Source of the DNA: Calonectria ilicicola | Lineage: Eukaryota; Ascomycota; Sordariomycetes; Hypocreales; Nectriaceae | Length of the DNA: 64,000 nucleotides | Direction of reading: 5' to 3' | NCBI GenBank assembly: GCA_020809705.1 | Contig: CP085833.1 | Coordinates: 4,836,001 to 4,900,000, forward strand | Shown: positions 1 through 10,509 of the stretch, in pieces | Position numbering within the stretch: the first letter of the stretch is position 1 | How the letters are laid out: each line of letters starts with the position of its first letter | Position numbers and translations under genes: made by a program | The notes under the pieces: generated by a model | Told to the model about the DNA's origin: nothing | Seen by the model: only the letters and a program-made list of their open reading frames with translations | The model's database searches: none

Positions 1-263
1 TCTGGCGCTAAAGTAGAGGGGCCCAATCACGTACTTTCAGTCTAACCCCTTGTCGGCCCCACCGACATCTTCCTCCAAGACGTCGAGAACTAACACAAGG
101 GCCTAATTTTTTAATCTCTCGTCCTGTTGTCTCCACCGACGTTTTCTCTGAAGACGTCTTCCTCCAAAACGTCTTCCCTGCCAACGTTTCACCATCCCGA
201 ACCGCTGACGAGTATTCCCGCGCTTTCCGCCGGTCTTGTCCGTGAGAGACTTTCTCCAATAAA

Positions 264-1274
264 ATGATTTGCAGTTTGAATCTCTTTGCTAGGCCCGAAT
301 TGGTCGAGGTGGCGGAAGACGTTGTGAAGACCCTCACGACTCAGTTGAAGCTTGTCAGCGCTTTTGATCATGCGAAAACCCGACTCGATTCAACAGGGCG
401 CTTAGAAACTAATATGCTCAACCATTGCGATGTATTCGTTAAAGAGGTCAATAAAAGAGCGATCGATGATCAGTTTGTCTTGGCGGTTCACCGGCTGACT
501 CTAAACGAGCTTGCCTTCAGTGCTATCAGCTTTGATGCGCGAAGAATGCAATGGGTTCCGGGTTCCTTTAATGAATTACAAGTTCGACAGTATATGGAGT
601 CCCGAAAAGCATCCTGTATTGGGCGTGAAGAGATTTTCTCTCGGTTGAAAAAGTTATGTGGCGATGCGCAAAGCCCGTTCTCAAACATCTACAAACTTGC
701 ACAAGAAGCCCATGGCAAACATGATGAACTTGATGAACCTGATGACCTTGATAAGAGTCAGTAAATATCTCATTCATTATCCTCGGTACTGACTCTTAGC
801 AGAACCCGAACCGCTTACATCATTCTACGACCTTGGAGGAGTAACAAGAGAAAGTGTATCCGAGGTTTTTGGATCTGCTGTTTTGAGTCTTCTCCCTCAG
901 GACTATAATATTTCTGATAAAGTCAAAACTCGATTTCCATTTGACGCTTTGCCTCTCGATAGCGAAATGTCCATCGAGCTTTCACATGAGGCACCCTGGT
1001 TGTATGAGCTCTTTCCTGGGGTTGGAGATTGCGCTAAGGCCAGTGCTATTGCCGACCTACTTGGCCCACAACTCGCGGATGCCATCGAGAACAGCGCGAT
1101 GAGGCAGTGGGAATTACGCCATGGATATACCGAGTACACAAACTGTGTAACACTATGCCCAACCTTGAAATTGCGCTTTCAATATAGTGCTCCTATATAC
1201 AGTATTCATCGAGAAACAACAAATCTCATGCATACTTATTTATCATACAGATGAGGGTCCCAACGAAAATATAA
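264..1274 (+). CDS. Orphan protein, two or three exons, model uncertain
   Basis: An open frame starts at ATG 264 and runs to 764 (MICSLNLF...). A second open frame in another phase runs from about 800 to 1254, and both have ordinary coding composition. They can be joined by a short intron: donor candidates GTCAGT at 757 or GTAAAT at 761, acceptors TTAG at 799, CAG at 802 or AAG at 848. The pairs 757-799 and 761-848 keep the frame. A further intron from GTAACA at 1147 is possible and would end the protein at about 1274. The second part contains an LYELFPGVGD segment and an acidic, helix-prone stretch. I recognise no domain. The gene may also be a remnant, because the next 800 bases hold only broken frames. 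Confidence 0.4.
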
Positions 1275-1280
1275 CTTGTA

Positions 1281-1788
1281 TTAATTTAGCGAGTAGCGAC
1301 CCTTGTTGATTACTATTGTGACATTTGCTGGAACTGTCCCTTTACCACAAGTTCCAATTTCCCCAGTAGTCCAGATCAGACTATCATCCTTATAGAAGCC
1401 GACAACCTGACAGTTATGTATTAATAATCGAGGAGTTGTTGCTGGTGGTTCTTTGCGAATTGGAAAGTAGTCTTTTGTCGACACGCTCTTGATATCAGGA
1501 TCATCGGTAGGAAGGGACGTCCAGGAATTCTATGCCAAATTAGAACCTATTATTCAACAATGTGAGGAGTCTCACAATAATGACCTGCACAAGGTCACCA
1601 GACTCCTTATTATCGTTTGCGTCTTCTGGCATAGTCGGGATGCTAGGATATGTGAGCTTCTGGCACATTAGACTTTGGGATGAGGGGGAGACGATTCCTG
1701 ACCTCTTTTTCAATACTCCCAAGGTGGCAGTAGATGCTTGCGCCACGGTTGAAACAATAAGAGAGATGGATACATCAGGGTTGAAATG
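1281..1788 (-). pseudogene. Possible two-exon gene remnant
   Basis: On the minus strand an open stretch (about 1788 down to 1569, ...KESGDLVQ) ends at a GTCATT donor and can join in frame at acceptor CATAG to a second one (about 1526 to 1281, NSWTSLPTDD...). The second reads like real protein and ends ...NKGRYSLN. No good start codon or upstream exon is visible. A TGA lies just upstream of the first stretch, and frames between 1790 and 2096 do not connect. Likely a truncated or decayed gene; the function is unknown. Confidence 0.3.
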
Positions 1789-2398
1789 TCATAGTCGATA
1801 TATATCAGTATTCCGACGCGATATGAAGGGGAAGGCGGCTCAACGCTCAACAACCTGAGGATTATTTGGGCAGCAAGACATGGCAATGAAAAAGCGTGTA
1901 TCCACCCGGGGAGGAAATTTCCTGGCATGCTGTCATGGTTCCACCACCACGTGAGCTTGCATTTCAGCCACAAATTCACGGCCTCAGGCGCCACACTCAC
2001 GTGGAAGGCAGCCACAGGCAATTGACCGTCGCATACTTGTTCTCTGTTGATGACGGTGGAGATAGATTTGTAAAGGTTTTTTTTTTTTGAGATCAATAGT
2101 ATCTAATGCTAAGAATCTATAGTAAGCTGTGATTGATTTGGCCTTCGTACCAGATGTTCATTTGGTGATCTTGGCTGCCGCCCAAAAGCAAGGGTAAAAA
2201 TAGAAATCTAACCTCTCACACGTTAGTCCTGTGGATCGCCTCAAGGATGATGCGGTACCGAGGCAGCCGCTCTTGAGGCAAGGGGCACACCATGGCGTGA
2301 AATGTAAAGATATGAGGAAAGAGGTGACAAGCCATCTAACACACCTACATCCCGTCTTCCACCGTCTCACTCATTGAGACAACGCTCTAGGCCTAACA

Positions 2399-2420
2399 AG
2401 GCAAACCTCGAAACCTAGAA
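2399..2420 (+). repeat. Dispersed repeat core, copy 1
   Basis: AAGGCAAACCTCGAAACCTAG matches the core of the family described for 59520-60375. It lies in the gene-free stretch 2097-2722, where I see no other feature except the promoter of the next gene. Confidence 0.5.
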
Positions 2421-2722
2421 TGATGCATCCACCGGACAGGGGGCCCCCACTAAAAATCCTCCCAGGATGGTCGAGGACTTTCTTTTTTTAAGCCTCTCGG
2501 TTCCGTAGTTCCAATCTGAGCCGATGTTCCCCTCTTGCTCAAAATCTGATTAATACAAAAATTTGTGTCGGTTGACTTCACGCCTTGTTTTCCGGGCAAC
2601 AATTTCTCCGCTAGGGAAGTATATCTTTGTGACGAACCTCGTACAATAGACAGACCCTCTGTCTTGTTATCATCATCACTCGGTCCTTTACAAGCTACAA
2701 GATCCGATTTCTATCCGCCAAG

Positions 2723-3304
2723 ATGAATACGAATGATTCCGTCCTGTTTATAATCTTGGGCGCCTTGGGTTTCTCTCTCATTATCATCATCTTCGTTTGG
2801 TTATGTCTAAAAAGGCGCTCTGGGTTTCTCTTATCAAAGGGAAAGAGGTATGTTTTATACATAGGTTGATGACGTTCGGATGCTTACAAGGAAACAAGAA
2901 CTTCCATTGCATCTTTTTCGGGGGAGAGCCAATCAGCAGTACCCTTAAAAGCGCCATCACGCCCACCACGTCCATCTCAGGATTTGGAATATGGCTGGGC
3001 ATGTGACATTGGTGGTAAATCTCAAAGTCACTCGATTACACAAGGTTCCATGATTCTCCCACCATCATCACAAGATATAGGTCCACGTTTTACGATAGAA
3101 TCACGGGATCCAAGCGACCAACAACAGAGCATCAAGGAGAAGCAGGGCCATAAATCGAAATTGAGTATCTCAATCTGGCCAACGGTAATGCCTCCGCCCC
3201 GACCAGTGTTCAAACTTGCGTCTAAATGTTCAAATGCGACTCCGTCTACAAATTGGGACGATCGTGAGCCTTGGTGGGAGATAAATCAACAATCGGGAAT
3301 ATAA
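2723..3304 (+). CDS. Single-pass membrane protein, two exons
   Basis: The exons are 2723-2847 and 2899-3304, with an intron GTATGT..AACAAG (51 nt). A nearer AG at 2889-2890 would lead to an early stop, so the later AAG is chosen. The 176-residue product has a short polar N terminus (MNTNDSV), one strong membrane segment at about residues 7-28 (LFIILGALGFSLIIIIFVWL) and a basic KRRSGF border. A hydrophilic, Ser/Pro/Gln-rich tail of about 130 residues follows. By the positive-inside rule the tail should face the cytosol. There is no signal peptidase site and no known domain in the tail. The joined frame is exactly 177 codons, which supports the splice choice. Confidence 0.65.
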
Positions 3305-3687
3305 TTTGCAAGTAGTCAGCTCGATAGTGTCTAAATCAATATTTACTTGTACCATTTGCCAATCCAAAAGCACCAACAATTTTCACCCAGTTGAGTCAGG
3401 ATAGAATGGCGCCCAGGGTAGCTGCACAGCCCGCATGATGCAGACGCCTCATTTTTCTCGCCTTATCCAACTTGACACTCGTGAGAACCAGGGATCCTGT
3501 TGACCCCTGTATGTGCTTTGGCGCCTGGCGGCTCAGCCTGATGTCCGAGTGGCAGTCGGTGAGGTAGCAAAAAGCCAGGGTTTACTATTGGAAGAATGAA
3601 ATATAAATATAGCAGCCTGCGCCCTCTGATATTTCTTTAATGCAAAATTAATCGTTAACTCCCAGCGAGCAAAAAAATCTTTTGGAA

Positions 3688-4077
3688 ATGTCGGTGTCGC
3701 TATCTTGCAACAAGAGGGTAAAACGCCAAGTGTAGAACCTCTCGCAGTAAAATGCTAATAATCTTTAGACCGAAGTGGATGCCACAAGCTGCCAAAATGA
3801 TGGTCCTTTCGAAATATTCGCTCGTATCTTCAGTCCCCGAGATGAGAGTCAAACTAGCAGCTGTACAGATATCGACTATAGCAGTCAAGCTAGCAGCTGT
3901 ACGGGTTCGATGAGAGCAGATGATCTCAGTGAACCAGTGCTATCTGTAAAGGATAAGATAAAAGATTGGATCAATAATAGATATTGGATGAGATGCAAAG
4001 AGTTTGAGGACAAGTTGATAATGGAGGAGAATACACCCTGGACAGTCAAATTGAGGCAGAGATCTGCTACTATATAG
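3688..4077 (+). CDS. Small orphan protein, two exons
   Basis: The exons are 3688-3717 and 3769-4077. The intron begins GTAAAA, has a GCTAATAA branch site and ends TTTAG (51 nt). The first exon encodes only MSVSLSCNKR and was chosen because it restores an ATG in frame. A TATAAATATA box lies at about 3600, roughly 85 bases upstream. The 112-residue product contains a near-duplicated Ser/Cys segment (SSCTDIDYSSQ then SSCTG) and a basic, aromatic second half (KIKDWINNRYWMRCKEF). No family is recognised. The 380 bases upstream hold only the promoter. Confidence 0.6.
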
Positions 4078-4416
4078 ATTGTTTCTCCATACCTTGTGGC
4101 CTTGGGATTAGATTAATTTAAGTTTAGGAATTGAAAGAATCTAGGATATTACCTTGCACGCCTATTCATAGTTCCCTGTTTAATTGCCATTGACCTCTAT
4201 TTCATCTAACACCTCTTTATACTCCACTAACAGTCTAGCTTCGAACATGGTTTCAACTTCTCTGAACCCACATATGCTTGGTCCCCGCTCATTAGCTCAT
4301 CTATATTCATGAAGTTCTGATTAACATAATAGTATAATCCTAAATTGATTTTATAATATAAACTATCTCTTCCAACCTACCCACTAAAAAGCAAAATCTG
4401 CTGTTACGTTGTTATT
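4078..4416. other. Convergent intergenic stretch
   Basis: AT-rich spacer between two convergent genes. No open frame or repeat is seen. Confidence 0.5.
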
Positions 4417-5781
4417 TCAGGATTCTATAGGCGTTCCCTTCCTTGAACTTACATCTAGTGTATCCTCAAGGCAGCGGAGACTTATCTCATTCGTGAGAAT
4501 TCCAAGTCTTGTAAAATATTCCGTCTTAGATTTCCATTGCATCTCAAAGGCGCGTTGCTGATCATCTGCTTCGAGTTCAATGAGGGATCGAATTGGCCTA
4601 TTATCTCCTTTGTCCTTTAGCTTCACCCATCTGTGAGTTACCTGAGACGGTTTATTAACATGCCATGAAAAGTAAAGTCTCTGTAAGCTCTTTCCTTTTT
4701 GCATGAATGTTTTTGTCATTGGCCCAATAGCCACATGGTACATAGATCCATCATTCTCCGCGAACCGGGGGACAAAGCAGAGATGTTCATGTGGAATCCG
4801 AAAATTCTTCCTTGATTCCAAATCAACCACAGATATTTTATCAGTGTCATTCGATTCAAGCGGAAAGCCGTTCTGGATCCAAACCCGCTGCCCTCTGCTA
4901 TATTGATGATGATTATCAGTCTGAACGCGTTGTTGAGAGATGGATTCGCCCTTTCCATTACAAACAATAACACCATCGGCATTGTCTATGGTTTCTTCGC
5001 CAAATACTTTTGTCAAATGCTTCTCAGTATACTCCTGCATCCATACTTTCCCCTTTGCACCGGAGTTGACTTGACGAAAGAGAGTCGGGCTGTGTTCCCT
5101 CAACAGTTCTTGAGGAGAATGCAATATGATATCATCTCCATATTGGTATTTCCACACTTTTAGTTTGTAATTGGGAATCAGTGAGGTCAGGCTGTTATCC
5201 ATGATATCTGGTTCTCCATTTAGGAGACTCGTATGAATAAACCCTTCCCCCCAATGACACCCTCCACCCAGGTGCGTTTCAGTGTTTGGATTCAGGCTAA
5301 TAGTGCCCGTAAAGTTGTCGCTAGCCACTTCGTTGGCGTACATATCGATGAATTCGTGATGGCCACCTTCACAGAAGAGCTGTGATAGAATCAAGGCAAC
5401 AAACATAACGCCCTGGGCCGATAGCTTGACAGCCTCCGAATCGTCAAGCGTTTTAATATGGTAAATAGCCTCCAGTGCATGTGACAATACTTCCATCAAT
5501 GGCTGGCTTGATATCTTGATCGAGGCTTGATCATTGTGTAGTTCAATATCTGAAAGCAAAAATGCACATCCAACCATGACTTGTGAGGTCTGTAGAAAAA
5601 GCGCTTGTATGAGCGAGGGCTTTGCAGTTTCGATTTGATCTTTCAGATATTTTTCCATCCTATTCCAGAGTAATTTGAATGTCATCATGTTTGGTTCTAA
5701 AGCGATGGTCTGAATGGTAACGACTGTAGGCGCGGTGCGTAAGACCTCGGAGAGGACGGAGAGGACGAAATCCAGATGCAT
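4417..5781 (-). CDS. Large orphan protein, 454 residues
   Basis: One uninterrupted frame starts at ATG 5781 (MHLDFVLSVLSEVL). An in-frame TGA five codons upstream with no AG between supports this start. The N-terminal third is helical and hydrophobic-rich without clear TM segments. The centre has a Gly/His cluster (HLGGGCHWGEGF, about residues 170-181). The C-terminal third is mixed, with a long charged helix (ELEADDQQRAFEMQWKSK). An open frame further upstream (5972-5790, ...CARCFGGNANYD) might be an extra first exon, but no acceptor fits it. No family is recognised. Confidence 0.6.
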   Translation of the reverse strand: MHLDFVLSVLSEVLRTAPTVVTIQTIALEPNMMTFKLLWNRMEKYLKDQIETAKPSLIQALFLQTSQVMVGCAFLLSDIELHNDQASIKISSQPLMEVLSHALEAIYHIKTLDDSEAVKLSAQGVMFVALILSQLFCEGGHHEFIDMYANEVASDNFTGTISLNPNTETHLGGGCHWGEGFIHTSLLNGEPDIMDNSLTSLIPNYKLKVWKYQYGDDIILHSPQELLREHSPTLFRQVNSGAKGKVWMQEYTEKHLTKVFGEETIDNADGVIVCNGKGESISQQRVQTDNHHQYSRGQRVWIQNGFPLESNDTDKISVVDLESRKNFRIPHEHLCFVPRFAENDGSMYHVAIGPMTKTFMQKGKSLQRLYFSWHVNKPSQVTHRWVKLKDKGDNRPIRSLIELEADDQQRAFEMQWKSKTEYFTRLGILTNEISLRCLEDTLDVSSRKGTPIES

Positions 5782-6519
5782 GGTCCAACAGCGTCAGGGT
5801 TGACTTTGAGCCCGGGAACTACACAAAGGATTCTAGCACTGATCTGTATTAAAGTACAATGCCATTTCCAAGAGTACGAGCTCTTCAAAGCAATCAAATT
5901 GAGCGCCTGCACCGATGCAATGGTCTTGTACACGTCATAATTTGCATTACCACCGAAACACCTGGCACACAAATTTTTCCTTGCACCCGCTCGATTTCTG
6001 AGAGATCATGCCGTGCATCCCAGTAAAATTCTAATTACGTGATGGGGACCACACCCCTTCCACCAACAGGTGGTCCTTGTTGGCCAGTCCGAGTCAGGTC
6101 GACGGCAGGGTGATACGCAACACCTCCATTGTGTGGGCAAAGATCCGCATCCAAGCTGAGAGACAGCTTGGACACCAAGTGGGGGCCCCACATCATGGCC
6201 CGCCATTAATCATTCGTCTGACATGGGTTGACATGCGCCAGTCCAGGACAGGAAGACCTCGAAACTTTAGCAAGCCGTGTCCCGCCTGGATCGTATCCAC
6301 TCCACTCCCCTTCGTTGTGGGGGGAAGAGCCGGTTTCGCGATCCCGACTAGCAGCCAACGGTGTCACCATCTCGGCTCAGTTGTCAACAATCGTTTCTTT
6401 TTATTCGCTTATTATTTCCTATCATTGGTCATCATCGGCCCATCGGTATTTCCTGTTTGGCTCAACGGAGTTCCTGGAAGCCCCTACACCCCCTCTTCAC
6501 TCATGCGCTAAATTTTCGC
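5782..6519. other. Intergenic stretch with one repeat copy
   Basis: No gene is supported. A copy of the dispersed repeat core lies at 6250-6275 (GGAAGACCTCGAAACTTTAG). Confidence 0.45.
6250..6275 (+). repeat. Dispersed repeat core, copy 2
   Basis: ACAGGAAGACCTCGAAACTT followed by TAGC matches the family at 59520-60375. Confidence 0.55.
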
Positions 6520-6807
6520 CTAACGAGTGAATCGAATCTCAAGCCATTGTCCCTCTTCCTCTTCCCCTTTCTCTTCACTACTCTCTTCCCCACGTTGCTT
6601 CTTGATCCTACTTAATTTTTTTACCTCATGTTTACCATGGATATCAACACATCTAAATGAGGAATTCTCGCGCTTAGCGAAACAAAAGGGGCCCCCGCAA
6701 TGAGGGCATTCGCCGGTGCTTGATTTAGCTACATTGGTGTCCTTTTGCTGACTGTCCATTTGGAATGTGGTAGGTGGTGTAGGTTTTAATGATTGAATCT
6801 TAAACAT
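6520..6807 (-). CDS. Small Cys-rich protein, zinc-ribbon-like
   Basis: A 95-codon frame starts at ATG 6807, with a second ATG 16 codons later (MDSQQKD). The middle carries CPHCGGPFCF..SFRC plus a following HGKHE, a spacing that could bind zinc. The tail is very acidic, with runs of Glu, and may partly reflect low-complexity sequence. The family is unknown. Being short, it could be fortuitous. Confidence 0.35.
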   Translation of the reverse strand: MFKIQSLKPTPPTTFQMDSQQKDTNVAKSSTGECPHCGGPFCFAKRENSSFRCVDIHGKHEVKKLSRIKKQRGEESSEEKGEEEEGQWLEIRFTR

Positions 6808-7470
6808 GGATTAATAAACTGCAGATACAGTCATCGAGCAACTTGCTTACATTGGATTTGTGGTGTGAATGCTCTTGATCTCAATGTATCAATTTACTCA
6901 TCAAAGGCACTGCTTAAATACTTATTTGATCTACTGAAAGAAGACCCCTTGCAGCGATGCCATCCTCTGACTGAAACCCCGCTATCATAAGTAGGCAGAA
7001 AGTATGCACCTGAGTGGCACATGCATCCAGTACGGCCGAGCCAGAGGGGGTGACTGTGCCCACGAGGCGCTCAGTAGCTTGCGTGTGGGGGTTCTGGCGC
7101 CAACACGAGTGGGTCTCTTTATTAGTCGTCAAGGCTAGGACACATGTTAATCCCACGGATGGAGTGAGTGCGATGGAGTCGGTTAGTTGACGGATTAGAT
7201 TAGGGGGACGGGGCAAGGTGTGTGGCATGTCTATCGCAAGACCTTACGCCAACCATCAATTCTCTACTCAAATTCTGCACAATCCCCTGTGTAATGAGCC
7301 CAGTCACACGATTTCTACTTCTTCCAGAACAACATAAATTTCACAGCTTGTTTTGTTTTTAATAACTACAAGCTTGCACTACGTTTCTCCTTCATTTATA
7401 GTTATTCTCAATCTTCATCTTCAATTCAAGCTCTCATCTTCCAGCGACTATTTTATTCATTCGCTCAGCC
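6808..7470. promoter_or_regulatory. Upstream region of the zinc-finger gene
   Basis: No gene is supported. The last 150 bases before ATG 7471 are pyrimidine-rich (CTTCATTT, TCTTCATCTTC), the usual look of a fungal core promoter and 5' leader. Confidence 0.4.
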
Positions 7471-10086
7471 ATGGATGATGATGCATTATGCAGGCGACGT
7501 CTTGAACGCTTGAGACACGACAGGCAACATCAGAGCATTCAAAGAAACATCTCCTTTGATGCCTATGACGAAGATAAGGGGTGCGAGGATGGTCGATATC
7601 TCAGCGACCTTCAAAAGCAGAAGATGCGTCAACATTTCAAACACCGTGGCCGCCATTGGTTTCTAAGCACAGAGATCCAAGTTGAATATGACGATGTCTA
7701 TTGGTTTCTGGGTGCACCAATCTCATATCACAACGGACAATGGTGTATCATCTACTGGGCTGAGCAAGATGCCTTTATCGACTTAAAGACATTGAATCCT
7801 TTCAAGGAGTTTGGAGCCAACACGAAAGTTTCATACATTCAAATTCATGGTTGCAACGAATATAAAGCCTCTCTAAATAACAGCTTTGCCAATGAAAGTC
7901 ACATCAGATCTTTCATTACAAAGAATCTTGGGCACTTCTTTCCAGAGCATTCCAAGTCCCCAGCCACAGGACGCCTTGAGTTCCCAACACCCAAGAGTGT
8001 TGATTATTTCGGAACAACTCTGATAGAATATCCACCTAAGAGCGACAGATGGTATATTCTTAAATGCCCGGATTGCAAAACAGTGTTTACAGAGATTCCT
8101 AAAGCTATTGAGCACCTTCAAAGCATTGGGATCTATCGTCAGGACTATGTCAACATCCTCGATTTCTTTGGCGAGGTTCATGCAAATTCACCGCCCTGGC
8201 AATTTCTTCACCAGGATCGCCGAACCGAAAAGTCTATTACAGCTGATAGGCTTCAAGAAGACCCTGTTGAGCAATCAGAGGTCTGTTTTATAGGCGATCA
8301 CAACTTATCAGACTCCAGCTCAAGGAGCGAAGAGAACCAGACAAGACTACTAGAAGTAAGGGAGACAATCTCGCGATCTAGTGGCAGCCTAGATCCTAAC
8401 AATCATCATGGGCAGTTTGATTGCCATGGGGAGGGAATATATCACAAGCAGGTCGACACCCTCAGTATTCCTTCTCTAATGGATGCCAATCCATCACCCG
8501 GGGAAAATGACAACACGCAAAACAAGATACCTCAAAAGAGAGCTCGAAATGAGGACCAGCTACCAGTAGAGGACGATGAAGCAATACTTCCGAAGAGAGC
8601 ACGAATAATCACTCCCCAGTCATTCGAAGACGGTGGGGGACAGCCTGGGGGCTCAGCCCCAACCAGGTCTCCATCCAATACGTCAAATCAGGTACAGCAA
8701 CCTGTAGCAGCAACTCAGACGACCCCTAATAATCATAATGGGCAATCTGAAAGCGACAGCGCCCAGGAGATAAGCGAGGATCAACCTGGCGAACTTGAGG
8801 CATCTTCTTGTCCAGACATCGACAACAATAGCAGCGCCTTTATCGATAATGAACTGCAACTCTGCGAAACCTCCCTCGACAAAGAGACCCAAAAAAATAA
8901 TTATCTCCAGCGCATCAAGTCAGGAAATAGGGACCCTGTTCCATTTTATTTTGTCTATGAGGCGACAAACGCAAAGATCATTGGATTCCAACAACACTCG
9001 GAACTCTTGCCAGAATGGTATATTCTTTATTGCGAGGAACGTGGTTGGTTTTTAGACCGCTGGCACTTCGAAGACTCAGCTGATATTAAGGATCTTGTAT
9101 ATCATTACGGTATCAAAGTTATTGGTTGTGATTGCGAAAAAGCTGAAAAAAATAATGCCAAACCTCGAAAAAAGCTCCAGGGTGCTGGGGTGCAGGCAAA
9201 TCATGAGCCATCCGATATCCCCATCGATCCAAGCCTAGCCATTCACATAAGCACAATTCAGAGACTTCCAACACCAAATAATCCTGGCAGGCAGCAGGTA
9301 CCGCTCATGGGTGACGAGCAGCCCGGTCCACCTCCGTCAATAGATCATGAACACCATCAGGTTGACATCTCGGGAAAAGAAAACAACGCCAGCAGTCACG
9401 AATCACAGCTCATTTCCCCAGGAGAAAAATTGGTTTCAATGCCAAATGATGCATCTTATCCATGCAGCAGGTGTAACAGACACTTCAGAAAGACATCTGC
9501 CCTCTCGATTCATTTAAAATCACATAGGATTGGGAAACCGTATAAATGCAGACATTGTTTACGGAATCTTGAACGCCCTGAACTATTGACACGTCATGAA
9601 ATAGACGATCACCCGGAGATAAATAGGGATCATATCTGTTTAAACTCTGAATGCGACCTACTATTCTCATCAGCTCCTGAGCTACATGAACATCAGACAA
9701 ATCATCCTCAATTGGCAGCTATACGGAATAATTTTGTTTGCTATGCTGCTGATGCTCAGAAACGTCCTGATTGCAGTCGAGAATGGCCTAATGATAAACT
9801 ACTAACAAAACATATGCAAACTCATAACGGGATTCCACCTTTTCGCTGCAAGTTTTTAAATTGCAATTGGACTCTGTTCTCCGCAGCCAAAAGAATCGAT
9901 CATTACAATAGTAGCAAGCATAAATATCCTTGCATGTTCTGTGGAGAGAATAGGAAAGGTTTCGCTGATCTCGCCACACACATCAAAGATCATCTTGATG
10001 ATGGGGATCCAAGGAAAACGGAGGTTATGCTGGATGGAATGATAGAAAGTTTCGTATACTCGTTCATTAAAAATAATCCTAAATAG
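7471..10086 (+). CDS. C2H2 zinc-finger protein with repeated WYIL modules
   Basis: An 871-codon frame without introns. The C-terminal part, from about residue 660, holds a row of C2H2 fingers. The clearest are CSRCNRHFRKTSALSIHLKSH and CRHCLRNLERPELLTRHEIDDH, followed by CLNSECDLLF..H..H, CYAADAQKRPDC..H..H, CKFLNCNWTLF..H..H and CMFCGENRKGF..H..H. The first 550 residues contain three related modules: one near residue 75 (VYWFLGAP...QWCIIYW), one near residue 175 (DRWYILKCPDCKTVF) and one near residue 495 (PEWYILYCEERGWFL). A basic motif PKRARII near residue 375, preceded by PQKRARNE, is a likely nuclear signal. A DNA-binding nuclear protein is inferred; the target is unknown. It is followed on the same strand by the JmjC gene, with an octanucleotide array between them. 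Confidence 0.8.
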   Translation: MDDDALCRRRLERLRHDRQHQSIQRNISFDAYDEDKGCEDGRYLSDLQKQKMRQHFKHRGRHWFLSTEIQVEYDDVYWFLGAPISYHNGQWCIIYWAEQDAFIDLKTLNPFKEFGANTKVSYIQIHGCNEYKASLNNSFANESHIRSFITKNLGHFFPEHSKSPATGRLEFPTPKSVDYFGTTLIEYPPKSDRWYILKCPDCKTVFTEIPKAIEHLQSIGIYRQDYVNILDFFGEVHANSPPWQFLHQDRRTEKSITADRLQEDPVEQSEVCFIGDHNLSDSSSRSEENQTRLLEVRETISRSSGSLDPNNHHGQFDCHGEGIYHKQVDTLSIPSLMDANPSPGENDNTQNKIPQKRARNEDQLPVEDDEAILPKRARIITPQSFEDGGGQPGGSAPTRSPSNTSNQVQQPVAATQTTPNNHNGQSESDSAQEISEDQPGELEASSCPDIDNNSSAFIDNELQLCETSLDKETQKNNYLQRIKSGNRDPVPFYFVYEATNAKIIGFQQHSELLPEWYILYCEERGWFLDRWHFEDSADIKDLVYHYGIKVIGCDCEKAEKNNAKPRKKLQGAGVQANHEPSDIPIDPSLAIHISTIQRLPTPNNPGRQQVPLMGDEQPGPPPSIDHEHHQVDISGKENNASSHESQLISPGEKLVSMPNDASYPCSRCNRHFRKTSALSIHLKSHRIGKPYKCRHCLRNLERPELLTRHEIDDHPEINRDHICLNSECDLLFSSAPELHEHQTNHPQLAAIRNNFVCYAADAQKRPDCSREWPNDKLLTKHMQTHNGIPPFRCKFLNCNWTLFSAAKRIDHYNSSKHKYPCMFCGENRKGFADLATHIKDHLDDGDPRKTEVMLDGMIESFVYSFIKNNPK

Positions 10087-10100
10087 TTCATTTGTTATTT

Positions 10101-10384
10101 TTCTTTATTTCTTTATTTCTTTATTTCTTTATTTCTTTATTTCTTTATTTCTTTATTTCTTTATTTCTTTATTTCTTTATTTCTTTATTTCTTTATTTCT
10201 TTATTTCTTTATTTCTTTATTTCTTTATTTCTTTATTTCTTTATTTCTTTATTTCTTTATTTCTTTATTTCTTTATTTCTTTATTTCTTTATTTCTTTAT
10301 TTCTTTATTTCTTTATTTCTTTATTTCTTTATTTCTTTATTTCTTTATTTCTTTATTTCTTTATTTCTTTATTTCTTTATTTCT
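10101..10384 (+). repeat. (TTTATTTC)n octanucleotide array
   Basis: About 35 nearly perfect copies of the 8-bp unit TTTATTTC start 15 bases after the stop codon of the zinc-finger gene. They probably lie in its 3' UTR or in the promoter of the JmjC gene. Because 8 is not a multiple of 3, all frames cycle; one is open (FISLFLYF) but is not a gene. Confidence 0.95.
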
Positions 10385-10509
10385 TGTTTTTTTTTGGCTT
10401 TATTCACTTAGTTTTAATAAATCCTGCGTTGAAGCATTCCTGTTGGTTGAACTTCGGCTAATTGTCGGCTTGTGAATATAAGTACTGTCCGCTCCCCCAA
10501 CACGTCCAA

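Noticed and set aside
10092..10475. Open frame of FISLFLYF repeats
   Set aside because: It is only the translation of the TTTATTTC array; no start codon context and no non-repeat domain.
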